64,000 bases of DNA. It comes from Nautilus pompilius (taxonomy: Eukaryota; Mollusca; Cephalopoda; Nautilida; Nautilidae). The notes under the pieces are model-generated. The model was not told the DNA's origin. It did not search any database and saw only the letters and a list, made by a program, of their open reading frames with translations. This document shows positions 47,848 through 59,027 of the stretch, piece by piece; position 1 is the stretch's first letter, and each line of letters opens with the position of its first letter. The stretch lies in the NCBI GenBank assembly GCA_018389105.1, contig JACATO010000065.1, forward strand, positions 453,001 to 517,000. Reading direction: 5' to 3'. Position numbers and translations under genes: made by a program.

Positions 47848-50800
47848 TGGCGTTTGGTGACGAGGGTTAGCAAAGCAACTACGGGGAAAGAAAGTTACAT
47901 GATTTAGTGGGGCTGCACCGTTTGACGTCCATGACGATAGATGCATGTTGGAGAACACGGATACAATCTTTTGAATTGTACACAACGAGAAAAGGTATAG
48001 TTGACACCCCCACCGCACGTTAATGGACCATGCGAACAACATTCATTCCAAACCAGTTCAGGAACCGTTGACCAATTTATCACCAGGGAGATGACTTCTG
48101 TGAATTTGGAGATAGAGTAAAGGAGCGAAATCAGGATCAGGTGATAGAAAAATTGTCTGCAGCACAACTTGAGAAAAAAGCTCTTGGAACAGGGGAAGGA
48201 TTTGACTCTAAGCCAATTACAAATAATGGCCAAGAGGCTAGTGAGTGTGGAGGGCACTCAGGTGAAAACAGAGATTAACCCTGCCAGCACAATTACAGTA
48301 GATAGAGAGTTGGAACTACAGTCTGTGTGGGGAGGTGCACCTTGAGGGATGAGCAAGGACCAGAGGGGGCCACAAATGTTAAAAGGTGGGACATTTTTCA
48401 GATGTTGCCAAACAAAGAGACCTTAAGCAATTTCTAGTTTAACAAGCACACATTGGTGTCATTGTCAGTGATGTATTAAATGGAAGAATGATCGTTATTG
48501 ATCTCGGAGCTGGGGTTAACGTCGTAGACAGACAAACATTTGAAAAGAATTGGGGGCACATTCTCAACGTACAACACAGGAATTGTATACCTGTGGTAGT
48601 AAAACATCGATGACTGTAATCGGGAGTTTTTCTGCTGGGGTAGAGATGGACGACAAAAGTGTCCCCCCCCCCCAGAATTCTTTGTGAGCGAGAAAAAGGG
48701 TCAAACATTACTGGGAAGTAGGACTGCTATAGATAGATCTGAGAGTTTTGATTCACCATGTACGACAGAAACCGTGTAAATTGTCCAGGGAGATAATCTC
48801 GTTGAAGATAAAGTCGATTACACCCCTTGGACTATGAACAAATTTACGAAATGTTTTGAGGGTCGGAAAATTGGACGACTATTAATTAAAGATCCCAGTT
48901 GATGACAATACAACCAGTGGGTGGAATACGGTACCATCTACGTGAGAAGCTGGAAGAACTACAGGAACTGGACACTGTTAAACCGGTTCATGCACTTAAC
49001 AAATAGTGCCATACCTACAGTGGATCCTGCAAGATCTCAACTAAAGCAAACGTTTTACCAGCTTGATATAGTGGACTTATTACCAGATAGAGCTGGAATG
49101 AGAGGTAACAACGTTAATGACCCACAAAGAGTTATATCGCTACAACAAATTTATGTTGGGTGAGTTGTGCACCAGTCAGTTTTAGGCGAGATTCATTCCT
49201 AGCCTCGCCAGTATTTCTAGCCAATGCGGAGATTAACAAAGAAAGTCGTGGAGAAGAGACTGGAACATAGCATTCTAGGAATTGAAGCGACAACAGCGCA
49301 TTCATTAAGATACTACAAAAGTCATCGGTGATGCAAGCTCTGTCAGCTTGGGAACTGTGTTAATACAGGATCGAGGTCACGGTGTTGGAGTCATCCAATG
49401 CAGAATATCGATACTCGCAGACAAGAAGAAATGGTTGGCATTAGTTTGGACACGCGAACGTTTGCGTGTGGTTTTATATAGAACAGAGCGCAGACTTACA
49501 GTTCTCAGAAAAGTGTGAACCTTATGCAAGAGCGGAACTTTGGGCATTAAGGCTACAACCATATACCTACACAGTCAGACATTTCTGGAGCCAAGAACAT
49601 TGCAGACCCACTCTCACGCCTCCTGTCTACATCTTCACTGTCCTCCATGACCGATGAAAGGGAAAGTTACGTACATCTCATAGCTGAGACATTGACATCT
49701 GTGGCCATGACAACCAAAAAATTAGAAAGAGAGTCAGATAGAGATACAGATGTCCAGGAAATTAGAAACTGTCTACTTGTCGGTAATTGGTGTCAGTTTC
49801 CATGCAAACAATATCTAGCTGTAAAAAGATTACCTATGTGCAATTGGTAAATTGATATTACGATGTTCTAGAATGGTAGTACCAAGATCACTTCATGGAC
49901 GTATTGTGACATTAGTACATGAAGAACACATGCTTGGTGCTGATGAAGCTGAGACTTCCTTCTAAAAGTCTGGTGGTCTTCGATGGACCCAGATATAGAA
50001 ACATTGTAAATTGTGTTATGAGTGTCGATTAGTTGCCAAATCATCAAAAAACCTAGAACTATGACAAGTAGTTGATTACCACCGAGACTGTGACAATATC
50101 CTGCAGTAGACTTTGGGGGACTGTTGCCTTCTGGTGACAATTTCTTTGTCCTAGTTGTCCATTACTCGAGATGGGATGACGTCACAATAACCAAATGAAT
50201 ATCAGATGAGAGAGTAGTTGCTGGAAGTTTGAAACATGCATCTAGTACTCATGGACTTCCGACAACAGACAATGGTCCACAGTTTACCAGTAGCTGACGT
50301 CAGACGGATTATACCTGTATGGCCACAAGACAATGGTGAAGTTGGACTGGAAAACCGCTCCTTGATAAAAAGGATTCAGGAACTGGGATGAGGAGTTAGG
50401 GTCACGTCTCTTTACGTATCGGTCAATACCACACTCAACGACAGGGGTGAGCCCAGCCGAGTTACTATTTTTTGGGAGAAGGATTTGGACAAAAACATCA
50501 GAAATAGGGGATTATAACCGAAATGATTTTGAGACCCGTGACCGTGATCAGGAACAGAAAGAAGGTGAAAACGCATGACGGTGGAAGAATTGGCCGGATA
50601 TTGAAGTAGGTGACAAAGTCTTGATGGAGCCAACTCGGCATAGTAAGTTTTCAACAACCGCCAATTTATGTCCAATTAAAGTGATTCAGGAGCCTGGAAA
50701 TATCGTATTGATGGAGACAGGAGAAGGGGGATGTTACACGTGCAAAAATGTTCCACGAGAGAAATTCGATTAAATCGCGGGGAATCGTAGACCATGAAGA

Positions 50801-51065
50801 GTGATATTCAAATCATTCGATCAGGTTGAGAGCGCATCGTGCACAGAGCAGGTAACGGATGGCGTGGGAGTTGATAATTGAACGGTCTGATCTGGATGCT
50901 GATAGCAGTCACCAGCCAGATTTAAATCTGTCAGGCAATTTTAGGTTTGGTATTAATCTTGATGGAGTGGGGAAAAAATCTTCACTAATTATTTGTCAAT
51001 TTTTAAAAAAAAAAAGAGAGAGAGAGAAAAATTGTGTGACCAGTGAGGTAACTGTGGGTGTAGGG

Positions 51066-53242
51066 CAGGGTGGTCGACATGCGGCCCTCAGTACCTTAAA
51101 ATGTGGCCCGCGAGGTCATTTAAAAAATTTTTCCTTCTTTAAATAAATTTTTACACATTATAACAAAATTATATTTATATGAATTATTTTCGCATATATA
51201 GTAATTAATTTCCGTTAATTTTGAAGGTTTTTCGCAAACATTTTTCGTATTCATAAATCTCATTTTAATTTGAATTAGTATCAGTTTTCGTGTCATGGCG
51301 TCTAATGTATCAAAAAGCGAAAAATTGACTCTGAACATCGTAAGTTTAATGCAGACTGGACATATAAATATTTATGCATCGAGGAAAATGGTATTATTAA
51401 ATGCCTTGATTGTCATCAAACTATCTGCTGCTCGAAAGAATATAATGTGAGTCGTCATTATAAAACGCATGCTAAAAAATATGACAATGTGATAGGAAAA
51501 GTTGCTAGACTGGTGCTTGTGCAACAATTAACTGATAAACTTACAGCACAGAAGAATATTTTAAGAATTTGAAAATCATAACTCCTACTGCTAGTGCTCA
51601 GTATTTGGATGCCTCCTATCGTGTATCTTTATTATTGGCTAAAAAGGGTAAATCCTTTCGTACAGCAGAGATTGTTAAAGAATGTGCTATAGAAATGGCA
51701 AAATCACTTGGAGAAATGGAAGTTGCTGATAAATTTAAAAACGTTTCTCTATCACACCAGACTGTTTCTACCAGAGTTCAAGATATTAACTTACAACTGG
51801 AAAAAAACTCTGAAAGACAAAATAGCTAATTGTGCATATTGGTCAGCTGCTCTTGATGAAAGTACAGACAACTGTGACATATGTCAACTATCTATTTTTA
51901 TTAAAATTATTGAATACAATTTTAATGTGACAACTGAACTCTTGGATCTGAAATCAATGTCTGGAAGAACTACAGGAAAAGATATATTTGAATCATTTGA
52001 CATGGTAGTTGGAAATTTTATAAATGAAGATTTTAAATATGGAAAACTTTCTTCTGTCTGTACTGATGGAGCACCTGCTATGTGTGGCCAGAAAACTGGA
52101 TTTGTGGGTGAGCTGAGAAAAAACAATATCTTACTGTATAATTCATCAAGAAGCTCTTTGTGCCAAGTCTGCCAGACTGCATCCTGTAATGAAGTCTATC
52201 ACTAAAATGGTTAATTTTATTCGTGGTGGTGCTCAAGCTTTAACTCACAGAAAATTCAGAAATTTCTTAGAAGAGGTAAATGCTGCTTATCCAGATTTGT
52301 CACTTTTCTGTGATGTAAGATGGCTAAGTGCTGGAGATTGTTTGAAGAGGTTCTTTGCATTGAGAAATGAAATTCTTGTTTTCTTTGAAAGTGAAATATC
52401 TGCTAACACTACTCAATTTGAGAATGACCTGAAAAATCCAGATTTCATATCTGCATTAGCTGTTTTGACTGACATTACCTCACACCTGAATGTTCTGAAC
52501 AAACAAATTCAAGGAATAAATCATGATATCTGTTGTGGGTAAAATTGATGCATTCAAATTGAAGTTGAACAAACTATTCATTCCACAATTAAAGGAAAAC
52601 AATTTGACACAACTTTCCAAGCTGCAAGGAAGTATTTGCTGATAAAGAAAACTGGCTTTTCAGATTACGTTTCCATACTTAGTGATATTTCTACTAAATT
52701 TGAAAAGAGATTTCAGGACTTCCAAATAATTCAGGATGAACCTTAAGATACTGAGCAATCCCTTTACTATAGAAGTGGATAAGGCACCTGCTCAACTGCA
52801 GTTGGAATTATGTGAGCTGAAAGATGATCATTTTCTTCTTTCTCAAAACCTTGACAATCCATTAGAATTTTGGAAACTGGTAAATGCAGAATCATATCCT
52901 GAACTAAATAACTTTGCACTCCACATGCTTTCAATGTTTTCTTCAACCTATGTTTGTGAAAGCAGCTTCTCTCTGATGAACCAAATAAAGTCAAAAGAGA
53001 GGAATCAGCTAGATGATGAAGCACTAGCTTCATGTGTCAGAGTTGCACTAACTGACTTAGAAATTGATTTTGTAGAATTAGTTATAAACAAAAAACCTCA
53101 AATTTCGCACTAGCCACTGTAGTAAATACAATTTTTTTTCCTATTAGTATAAGTATTAATAAATATCTTTTTCGGAGAGTGGCCCTCACTTGCATAAACC
53201 TGATCGATAATGTCCCTTTACTTATTCGAGTCCGACCACTAG
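51066..53242 (+). mobile_element. hAT transposon with BED-type zinc finger transposase (GTF2IRD2/ZBED5-like)
   Basis: Ends CAGGGTGGTCGAC and GTCCGACCACTAG are imperfect inverted repeats, bordered inside by the GCGGCCC / GTGGCCC motifs common in this group. A transposase starts at about 51,295 (MASNVS then KKRKIDSEHRKFNADW after a one-base frame change). A BED finger follows with C-x2-C...H-x4-H (CLDCHQTICC...SRHYKTH). The catalytic core has AALDESTDNCDICQLSIF and VCTDGAPAMCGQKTGF. FCDVRWLSAGDCLKRFF comes next, and an intact-looking hATC end (STYVCESSFSLMNQIKSKER) finishes at 53,113. About five frame changes or stops break the roughly 600-codon gene. It sits inside the gypsy 3' LTR, so it is the younger insertion. 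Confidence 0.85.
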
Positions 53243-53331
53243 GGTTATCCTCCACTTCCTGAATACATGGAATTGTGGGAAACGCCACGTAGTCCTTCAA
53301 CATCCTGTTGTCCATTCGGTCAGTCCAATCC
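53243..53331 (+). repeat. distal part of the gypsy 3' LTR
   Basis: Matches the last 95 bp of the 5' LTR (see 47,735-47,847). The sequence before the hAT (GACCAGTGAGGTAACTGTGG) resembles the preceding LTR segment GTACCAAGGTAAGATGAC, so the hAT interrupts the LTR. TAGGG occurs directly outside both hAT ends, a possible remnant of the 8-bp target duplication. Confidence 0.55.
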
Positions 53332-53365
53332 GTGGCATCTGCATCAGTCCAATCCGTTTGCATCT
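53318..53365 (+). repeat. short tandem duplication, about 25 bp x 2
   Basis: TCAGTCCAATCCGTGGCATC and TCAGTCCAATCCGTTTGCAT, each followed by TGCA, lie head to tail at the end of the LTR remnant. It appears to be a local duplication of the LTR end. Confidence 0.6.
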
Positions 53366-53454
53366 GCAGCAGTTTCGGCACCGATTTCTTGTTCGACAGA
53401 AACAACCAGACGCTCGCGATCCCTCGGATTAGTGCACATTCAACCGAATTTGAT

Positions 53455-54580
53455 TTAGATCAGCAGAACAGGTAATTCCGGTTGGTTTTCTAGCCAGCCC
53501 GCCAGCCAGCCAGCCCGCTCGTGGATAACGGAAGCTAAGGTAAGGGAAATCAGTTTACACATTGTCCGGATGCCCGAGAGATCCAGGTGTACGAGGATCT
53601 GCTGTACCTTTCGTTCAGCTTCAGATTCCACGGTTTGACTGACTACCACCTGTATTTAAATTTGGTTACTTCCTTTGGATCATTAGACAAATCTTGAGGT
53701 TTTTCCTTCTTTTATTACTCGATGCTCAATCAGGAGAACTGTTCCGGTTACAAAATTATTGAATAACTAAATAAATTTTTTTTTAAAAGTAATATGTTTT
53801 TTTTTTTTTTTTTTCAACCTTATTATCCGGCCATTTTATTTTTGTTAAACGTGGCAGAAGATGAGATAACTCGGGTTGGTATATTCCAGAATTCGGGTTA
53901 TCTACCTTGGATTGTTAGACACACCTTGAGATTTTTCTCCTTTTATTACTGATGTTAAATACTTAGAATTGTTCTGTATACTAAATTATTTTAAAAAATG
54001 AAATGCATGTTTATAAAAATTTTTAAATTAATTTATATTTCTCGTTGAAATTATTTTCTGTGCTTATTTCTTATTACTAGTAACAGAGGAAAGACGGATC
54101 GGTATTCTTCTGTATTATTTTTTTTTTTATACGTGCCCAGGTTGTTATACTAGGTTATCTCCCTTGGATTGTGTCTGCTGTATTTATTTTCGTAGTTTCT
54201 TGACCTTTTGTGGGTTCATACGCGGAATTTTTTAATGTGGTTCTTCCAGAAATTTAATTATTTGTTTATTTTATTAACTTTTTATTATCCAGTAATTTTG
54301 ATAAACTACCCAACAGAAGCACGATTTCGTGTTGTTTTGTTTTTTTAATGTTTTGAAAGTATAGACCACGTTAGTGCTGGCTTAACCCTTTACCGACCGA
54401 AAGTTATCGGTTCGAGTTAAATCCGTGGAACAAATCACTCCGATTGGTTTTCAAGATCGACGATCGTGAACACAACAACATTCGGCTTATACAACCGAAG
54501 CTAAGGGAAAGGAAAATTCCTGGAAATTGTCTAGCACGCGCGGTCCGGATAACCGAGATCCGGACATGCGAAGTTCTCGG
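53455..54580. repeat. imperfect tandem repeat cluster, period about 245 bp
   Basis: The block GGTTA-CTTCCTTTGGAT recurs at about 53,662, 53,907 (GGTTATCTACCTTGGATTG) and 54,152 (GGTTATCTCCCTTGGATTG). The first two are followed by matching TTGAG.TTTTTC.....TTTTATTACT. A second pair links 53,480-53,575 and 54,440-54,560: GGTTGGTTTTC / GATTGGTTTTC, then GAAGCTAAGG-AAGG and CATTGTCCGG / AATTGTCTAG. GATAACTCGGG and CGGATAACCGAGATCCGGAC motifs look like pogo/Tigger-type ends. No coding sequence was recognised. Confidence 0.5.
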
Positions 54581-54984
54581 ATGTTTTCGCACTCATGTCT
54601 GTTAGGGGAAGTCGGGATTGCACTGGACTGGATGCTGTGTGGGTGAGATGGTGCTGTTTCTTGGGACCTTCCTTTCTTGACCTCATCCCCTATAAACAGC
54701 AGATGACAAAATCTCTAAGTAAGAGTTTGATTGAAAGAAAAAAGCCACCGATCCGGTGGGTTTACAGTCTCCGACACTGCTAAAAGTACATAAATTGAAT
54801 AATATAATTAGGAAAACCGGACATAAAATGAAGTGCTCCATAGTACAGTCATGTGTGGAAAATAGTACACTAGTGTTATACACTCTAGGACTAAAAAATA
54901 TAGGTAGTGCTATCATGTTAGTGTGGTGATACCACGGCTCCTAATATCATATGGAAAGCTATAGAAATCAGTCTTATCCAGTGA
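54581..54984. other. spacer, nothing recognised
   Basis: No family match. Open frames at 54,595-54,783 and 54,683-54,916 overlap on opposite strands and have no recognisable motif. Confidence 0.4.
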
Positions 54985-55745
54985 AGGCTGCTTCATGCAG
55001 CAGATTGTAGACAGTAAGTCAGTATCGATCTGATGAACGATTTGTTTGCAAGTACAGGTGTTAATGTTTCTTCTTGGACAGTTAAGACAGACATCAGTGC
55101 AGCTGCCTGAAAACCTCTGCCAGGTAGAGACAACAGCAACGAGACTGAAATGGACAGAGACGAAATAGTGAAGGGTGACCAAACCAGGAAGACAGGTGAG
55201 TTCAAGTGTAAACTGTTTGGCAATAATCACTGCCTTCGTACAAACAGCCAGACTGGGGATAAGTATAACAGTCAGTGTACAAGAGCTACAGTGAAGCCTC
55301 GAGGTGGATCAGTACAGGCGTGTGGCTGCATGTCTGCTGCGAATGTCGAGGATTTGCATAAAATATAACTTACTGACTAACGACAGGTATAGACAGGTTC
55401 TCTTCCGTTATGCCATTCCCTTAAGAAGACATCTCGTGGGGAGTATTCATTTTCCAACATGACAATGGCCCCTAGCATACAGTCACTGTGGTCAAAACCT
55501 ATCAAGAACGTAGAGCGGCTGATGGACCGCTCACAAGGACACCTTGGTCTTCCCAAAGTCCTGATATGAGCACCACTGAGGCTATACGGGGTCATATGGC
55601 TGCTGAGAAAGTCAAACGACAACCAAACACCTGGGATGGATTGTGGAAGGTTGTACAGGACCTTTGGGACATTCCACATTCGTAGATTGATAACCTGTAC
55701 GGTAGCATGGAAGCAAGGGGTGATGCACTCTATAAAGCAAAGGAC
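54985..55745 (+). mobile_element. decayed Tc1 transposon
   Basis: Fragments follow a Tc1 transposase in order. Near 55,030-55,110 is LMNDLFASTGVNVSSWTVK (second HTH of the paired-like domain; family DLSQ.LAEATGVTVSASTVR). At 55,288-55,365 comes ATVKPRGGSVQACGCMSAAN, the family VKHGGGSVMVWGCFSA. At 55,460-55,480 is QHDNGP, the second catalytic Asp region. At about 55,545-55,570 lies the SQSPDM remnant of SPDLNPIENLW, followed by GLWKVVQDLWDIPHS and a C-terminal YKAKDS. Multiple stops and frameshifts. No terminal repeats were resolved. Confidence 0.75.
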
Positions 55746-57905
55746 TCAATTACGATAAATATTTATGCATTTTACAATGTATTTATTTTGTTTTTGTATA
55801 TTTTCATTAATAATACTTTGTATAAGTGTTACTTAATATTTGGGTTTATCTAGCGCGTTTCCATAATTATTTCCAATACTGTATGCGTACTTATAAGACC
55901 TTTTTTCCTACTCATTCTGTATACACGATTCAGTCTTAATTATGCTAGAGAAATGGATTCTTTTCGATAAATTTAGATCGGTTTTTATGAATATTTTGAG
56001 GGCTGCAAATAATCAAAGATGTCGCCGTTCGGGGTCAGTGAAGCACAGGAAAGACAAGAGCGAAGGCTACTGGAATGCAGCTAGCGAAGGTTTTGGTTGA
56101 AATAATGAACTAACTAAAGAGTAACGGTCCACCAATGATGCAAGCGATAGTCTTCCAGGTCTCTGGAACAGATTCCCAGGCGCGATGACTGATGTGGAGT
56201 AAATGAACGGCCCGAAAAAGATGTTTATTATCTGGGTTGGAAGATTCAAGCAGACGTGATGACTGGCGGAGATTGGATAGATGAGGATGGTGATGAACCG
56301 AACGATGTGTACCTAGTGATTCCAAGGATAGCCAGATGCTTCACTGATGTTTGAAATGGTTAGGGCGGCTGCAGCAGGAAGCCGAGACTGCGCGACTGTT
56401 GTTGCTGAAGTGCATGCGTAATCTTGCAACTCGTAAAAGAGAAAAATTACTCTTCAGCGAAGGGTCACAAACCTTCCACCGCTGGCACAGTTCTTCTGAT
56501 AAATAACAATAATTAAAAAACAACAACATGCTTTTAAACGCTAACACCTTTTCCTTCCAATTTCTAAAATTCCATGTATCTGATATAACTTTCTCTCTAT
56601 GCTCATACGATGTGATCCTCCTTAACTTTTTACATTTTCAGAGAGAATCCGAACGTTTCAATTTTCAGAATACTTCCCGGTCTTAATCAGTTCGGATAAT
56701 CGAGGTTCTACAATAAACCGATAGTCATTAAGTAATTACACATGTTGAGGAAACCATGTTACACCTCTTGTTTAAATCCAACCCAGCTGCATCTATTGAA
56801 TCGACTTTTAACTAAGCGTTTCCAAGGTGAATTCGGACGAAAGATGGCAACTTTCTATGGACTCTTCTTCCCTTTGTCTTTATTATTTATTATTATTATT
56901 ATTATTTTATTCTTATTCTAAGCCTGTTTTGTACGCCATATTTTGAATGTTGCATTCTGGAGTAGTCGGCACCAACCGACGAGCGATCAGCTGTACGGTC
57001 ATAATTATCAGCCGGCAATCGTCATCAATGGTGTAAAATTTGAATTGATAGACTTTTCTTTCCTCTGAGGGGGGGGGCCTTGTATAAACCGTAATTTCTC
57101 TCCCTCTTGTTGCAGCTGAACCAAAAAGAGAGCGTGGTGGGTATTTTCTTTCGGTATATTTCCCATAGCTGCACGTAGCCTCTAAAACAAAGAAACAAAA
57201 CTCGTTAACTACTGTGATATTTGTACAGTGTTTGTTACCCGGTCTAATTTCAAAACAACCGCCATTTAGTTGGTTTGTTTTCTTTATGCCGGTTCAGAAC
57301 TGGGATTATCCTTAATGGCTGCTGCGTGTGGACGGCGGCTCGAAACGAAACTAATAGACCCTGCGGATACGAATGAAGTTCGTTCTTAGACATATTTGCT
57401 CAGCCGAACCAAGGACGAAGAACGCCATAGATCTAAGTGGCTTTAACTGTTAACCCCTTTCTTCCGGAACTGTAAAGGAAATTTAGAATTTACAATTCTA
57501 TACGCGAGTCACATCGCAGACTTGGCAGCGATGACAGACGCAAAAACTTAAAGTTGTATTTTCTTCATAACGGCTAAGATTTACACTCCCACATCTTGTG
57601 GCGACCGGAATTCGGGCTCCGTCATCGCCACCTGACGTCACTATGGTCAGTCACGAAATCCGCGCACATGGTCAAGGCGGGGTATCCCGGGTTAAGGGAC
57701 CAAACAATGCTGCTACACGACCCCGGTGAGCGAGAACCACTGCGTGCGGTCTGCTGTGATCCCAAAACAACTGAACTTTGAAACGTTACACCCATCGGTC
57801 AGGCGACTTACTATCAGGTGAGGGTGGATCGCAGTATATAATCAGCTGCTAGCACACCTGACATTGATCATCATCAGATGAGTCTGCACTGACACTACAG
57901 CGACT
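55746..57905. other. spacer with a pogo/Tigger-like end motif, otherwise unresolved
   Basis: TTCGGATAATCGAGGTTCTA at 56,691-56,710 is typical of the outer end of pogo/Tigger elements. The partner end and a transposase are not evident. Minus-strand open frames at 56,067-56,547 have LINE-C-terminus-like SHRAWESVPETWK but no other support. The stretch 57,590-57,905 is GC-richer and probably belongs to the 5' flank of the hAT gene starting at 57,906. A (TTA)n tract lies at about 56,881-56,907. Confidence 0.35.
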
Positions 57906-57993
57906 ATGAACCGATCACAGCCGACCTTGGTTGACCTTTTTACACAGAAGAATGGTCGGTTTCTGAGAAATACTGTTTTTTTTTGTATAAACG
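57906..57993 (+). pseudogene. hAT transposase exon 1 (putative)
   Basis: Starts at ATG with MNRSQPTLVDLFTQKNGR, typical of the short first exon of hAT/DUF4371 transposases (family style QPTLLSFFSKK), and runs 29 codons plus one base to a G|GTAACT donor. The single leftover G joins the CT that opens exon 2 to make an Ala codon, so phases agree. The motif and phase are seen; the splice itself is inferred. Confidence 0.5.
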
Positions 57994-58838
57994 GTAACTT
58001 ATTAAGTGTACATGATCGTCCCTCGTGCTCGAATGAAAGTCTTACCTCTCATAACCCAGTGAGGGACATTCAAGGCTCAAGGATACGTTGGCGATTCCAC
58101 ACGTGGCGTTCTCCTTGGCTTAGACTGCCTTAGAAGATCATAATTTCGAGTGGAATCGCCACCCCAGGCACGGATCCAGGAATTTTTGCAGGGGTTGGTC
58201 AGGATCTCCGGCGTCCTCAAATCAACTAAATACCAATGTACAAGACATGATGAGCAAAAATAAGCTGACAAACAGCGTGTGCCGTTGTTTTTCAGCTGTT
58301 TCCGCGTATCTGTCGGTGCGTCTGTAATCCCTTTTGTGTAGACTTTTTTCAGTTCTTCACAAACATTCTGGATCCGCGCCTTGGCCTGCATAAAGAGAAT
58401 CCCTGGCATTTCGAATCTCTGCTCAACCTCTTGGGACCAGCTCGGCCATTCACATTGCCGTGTTCTCCGCTGAAAGATTAGTAAAACGACGCTGTCTTGA
58501 GAATTGGCTTCCTGGTTTTGATCCTCTAATAGTCTCATTCAATAAAAGTGACGATGTTTGGTAGCTCATATAAACTGTAGACAGCGCGGCGCCCGGTCTG
58601 AGTGATCAGAGTGATTCAAGATGAAGATTGCCAATCACATCTGACCGGAGATGGACTCCTTGTCGGACTGACATTCGCACGAGATTCTTCCCCCCCCCCC
58701 CCTGTGCCATCCCTCATCCCTTCGCCACTGGACGATGCACTAATGATGGCGGGGCCGGGAGGGATGTCAAGAGAAGGAGAGGGCGTGAAGTGGGGTTGGT
58801 TAATTTCTGAACGGGCAGTGTATACCGGTGTCCACATT
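57994..58838. other. left part of intron 1 of the hAT gene, with an unclassified element end
   Basis: Near 58,166 CAGGCACGGATCCAGGAATT, followed by TTTGCAGGGG, resembles the outer end of some hAT elements (CAG-GGCGGATCCAGG). TTCGCCACTG at about 58,723-58,732, preceded by C-rich sequence, may be an opposing end (CAGTGGC on the other strand). The match between the two is loose. The minus strand is open for 153 residues at 58,077-58,538 and I do not recognise it. Confidence 0.3.
58690..58702. repeat. C homopolymer
   Basis: Thirteen consecutive C residues just left of the Tc1 element at 58,839. Confidence 0.9.
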
Positions 58839-58868
58839 CAGCGGTGTGCAAAAGTCTTGCATAAAAAT
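58839..58868 (+). repeat. Tc1 left outer terminal repeat
   Basis: CAGCGGTGTGCAAAAGTCTT plus the following GCATAAAAAT. It pairs with the right outer repeat at 60,419-60,448. Confidence 0.9.
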
Positions 58869-59027
58869 TATTTTTCCTGTAAATTAGCTCGCATTTTGTC
58901 AAAAGCAGTTGCTATCAAATCTTGTTCGTTAAAGTATTTCCATATTACTGTTGTGCATCTATTCCAATAATATCAAGCATATTGTTTCATTGTAAGAAAA
59001 GTTATAATTTTTAGAAAATCATTTGCA

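Larger units (their letters stand above)
47600..53332 (+). mobile_element. broken Ty3/gypsy LTR retrotransposon, fossil, with a hAT inserted in its 3' LTR
   Basis: Parts in order: the 3' end of the 5' LTR up to about 47,847, a primer-binding-site-like TGGCGTTTGGTGACGAGG directly after it, a gag region to about 48,430, aspartic protease (about 48,470-48,600), reverse transcriptase remnants (about 48,830-49,200), RNase H (about 49,310-49,650), integrase (about 49,870-50,540) with a GPY/F-type end (to about 50,780), and the 3' LTR, which is split by the hAT transposon at 51,066-53,242 and resumes to about 53,331. The Ty3/gypsy order RT-RH-IN is clear. It is thoroughly broken (well over ten interruptions) and its LTRs have diverged visibly, so it is an old, dead copy. 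The exact start of the 5' LTR could not be placed. Confidence 0.75.

Noticed and set aside
57070-57180. Acceptor-like TTGTTGCAG|CTGAACC, similar to the start of hAT exon 2
   Set aside because: The following frame stops after about 17 codons and no donor follows; taken as chance similarity.
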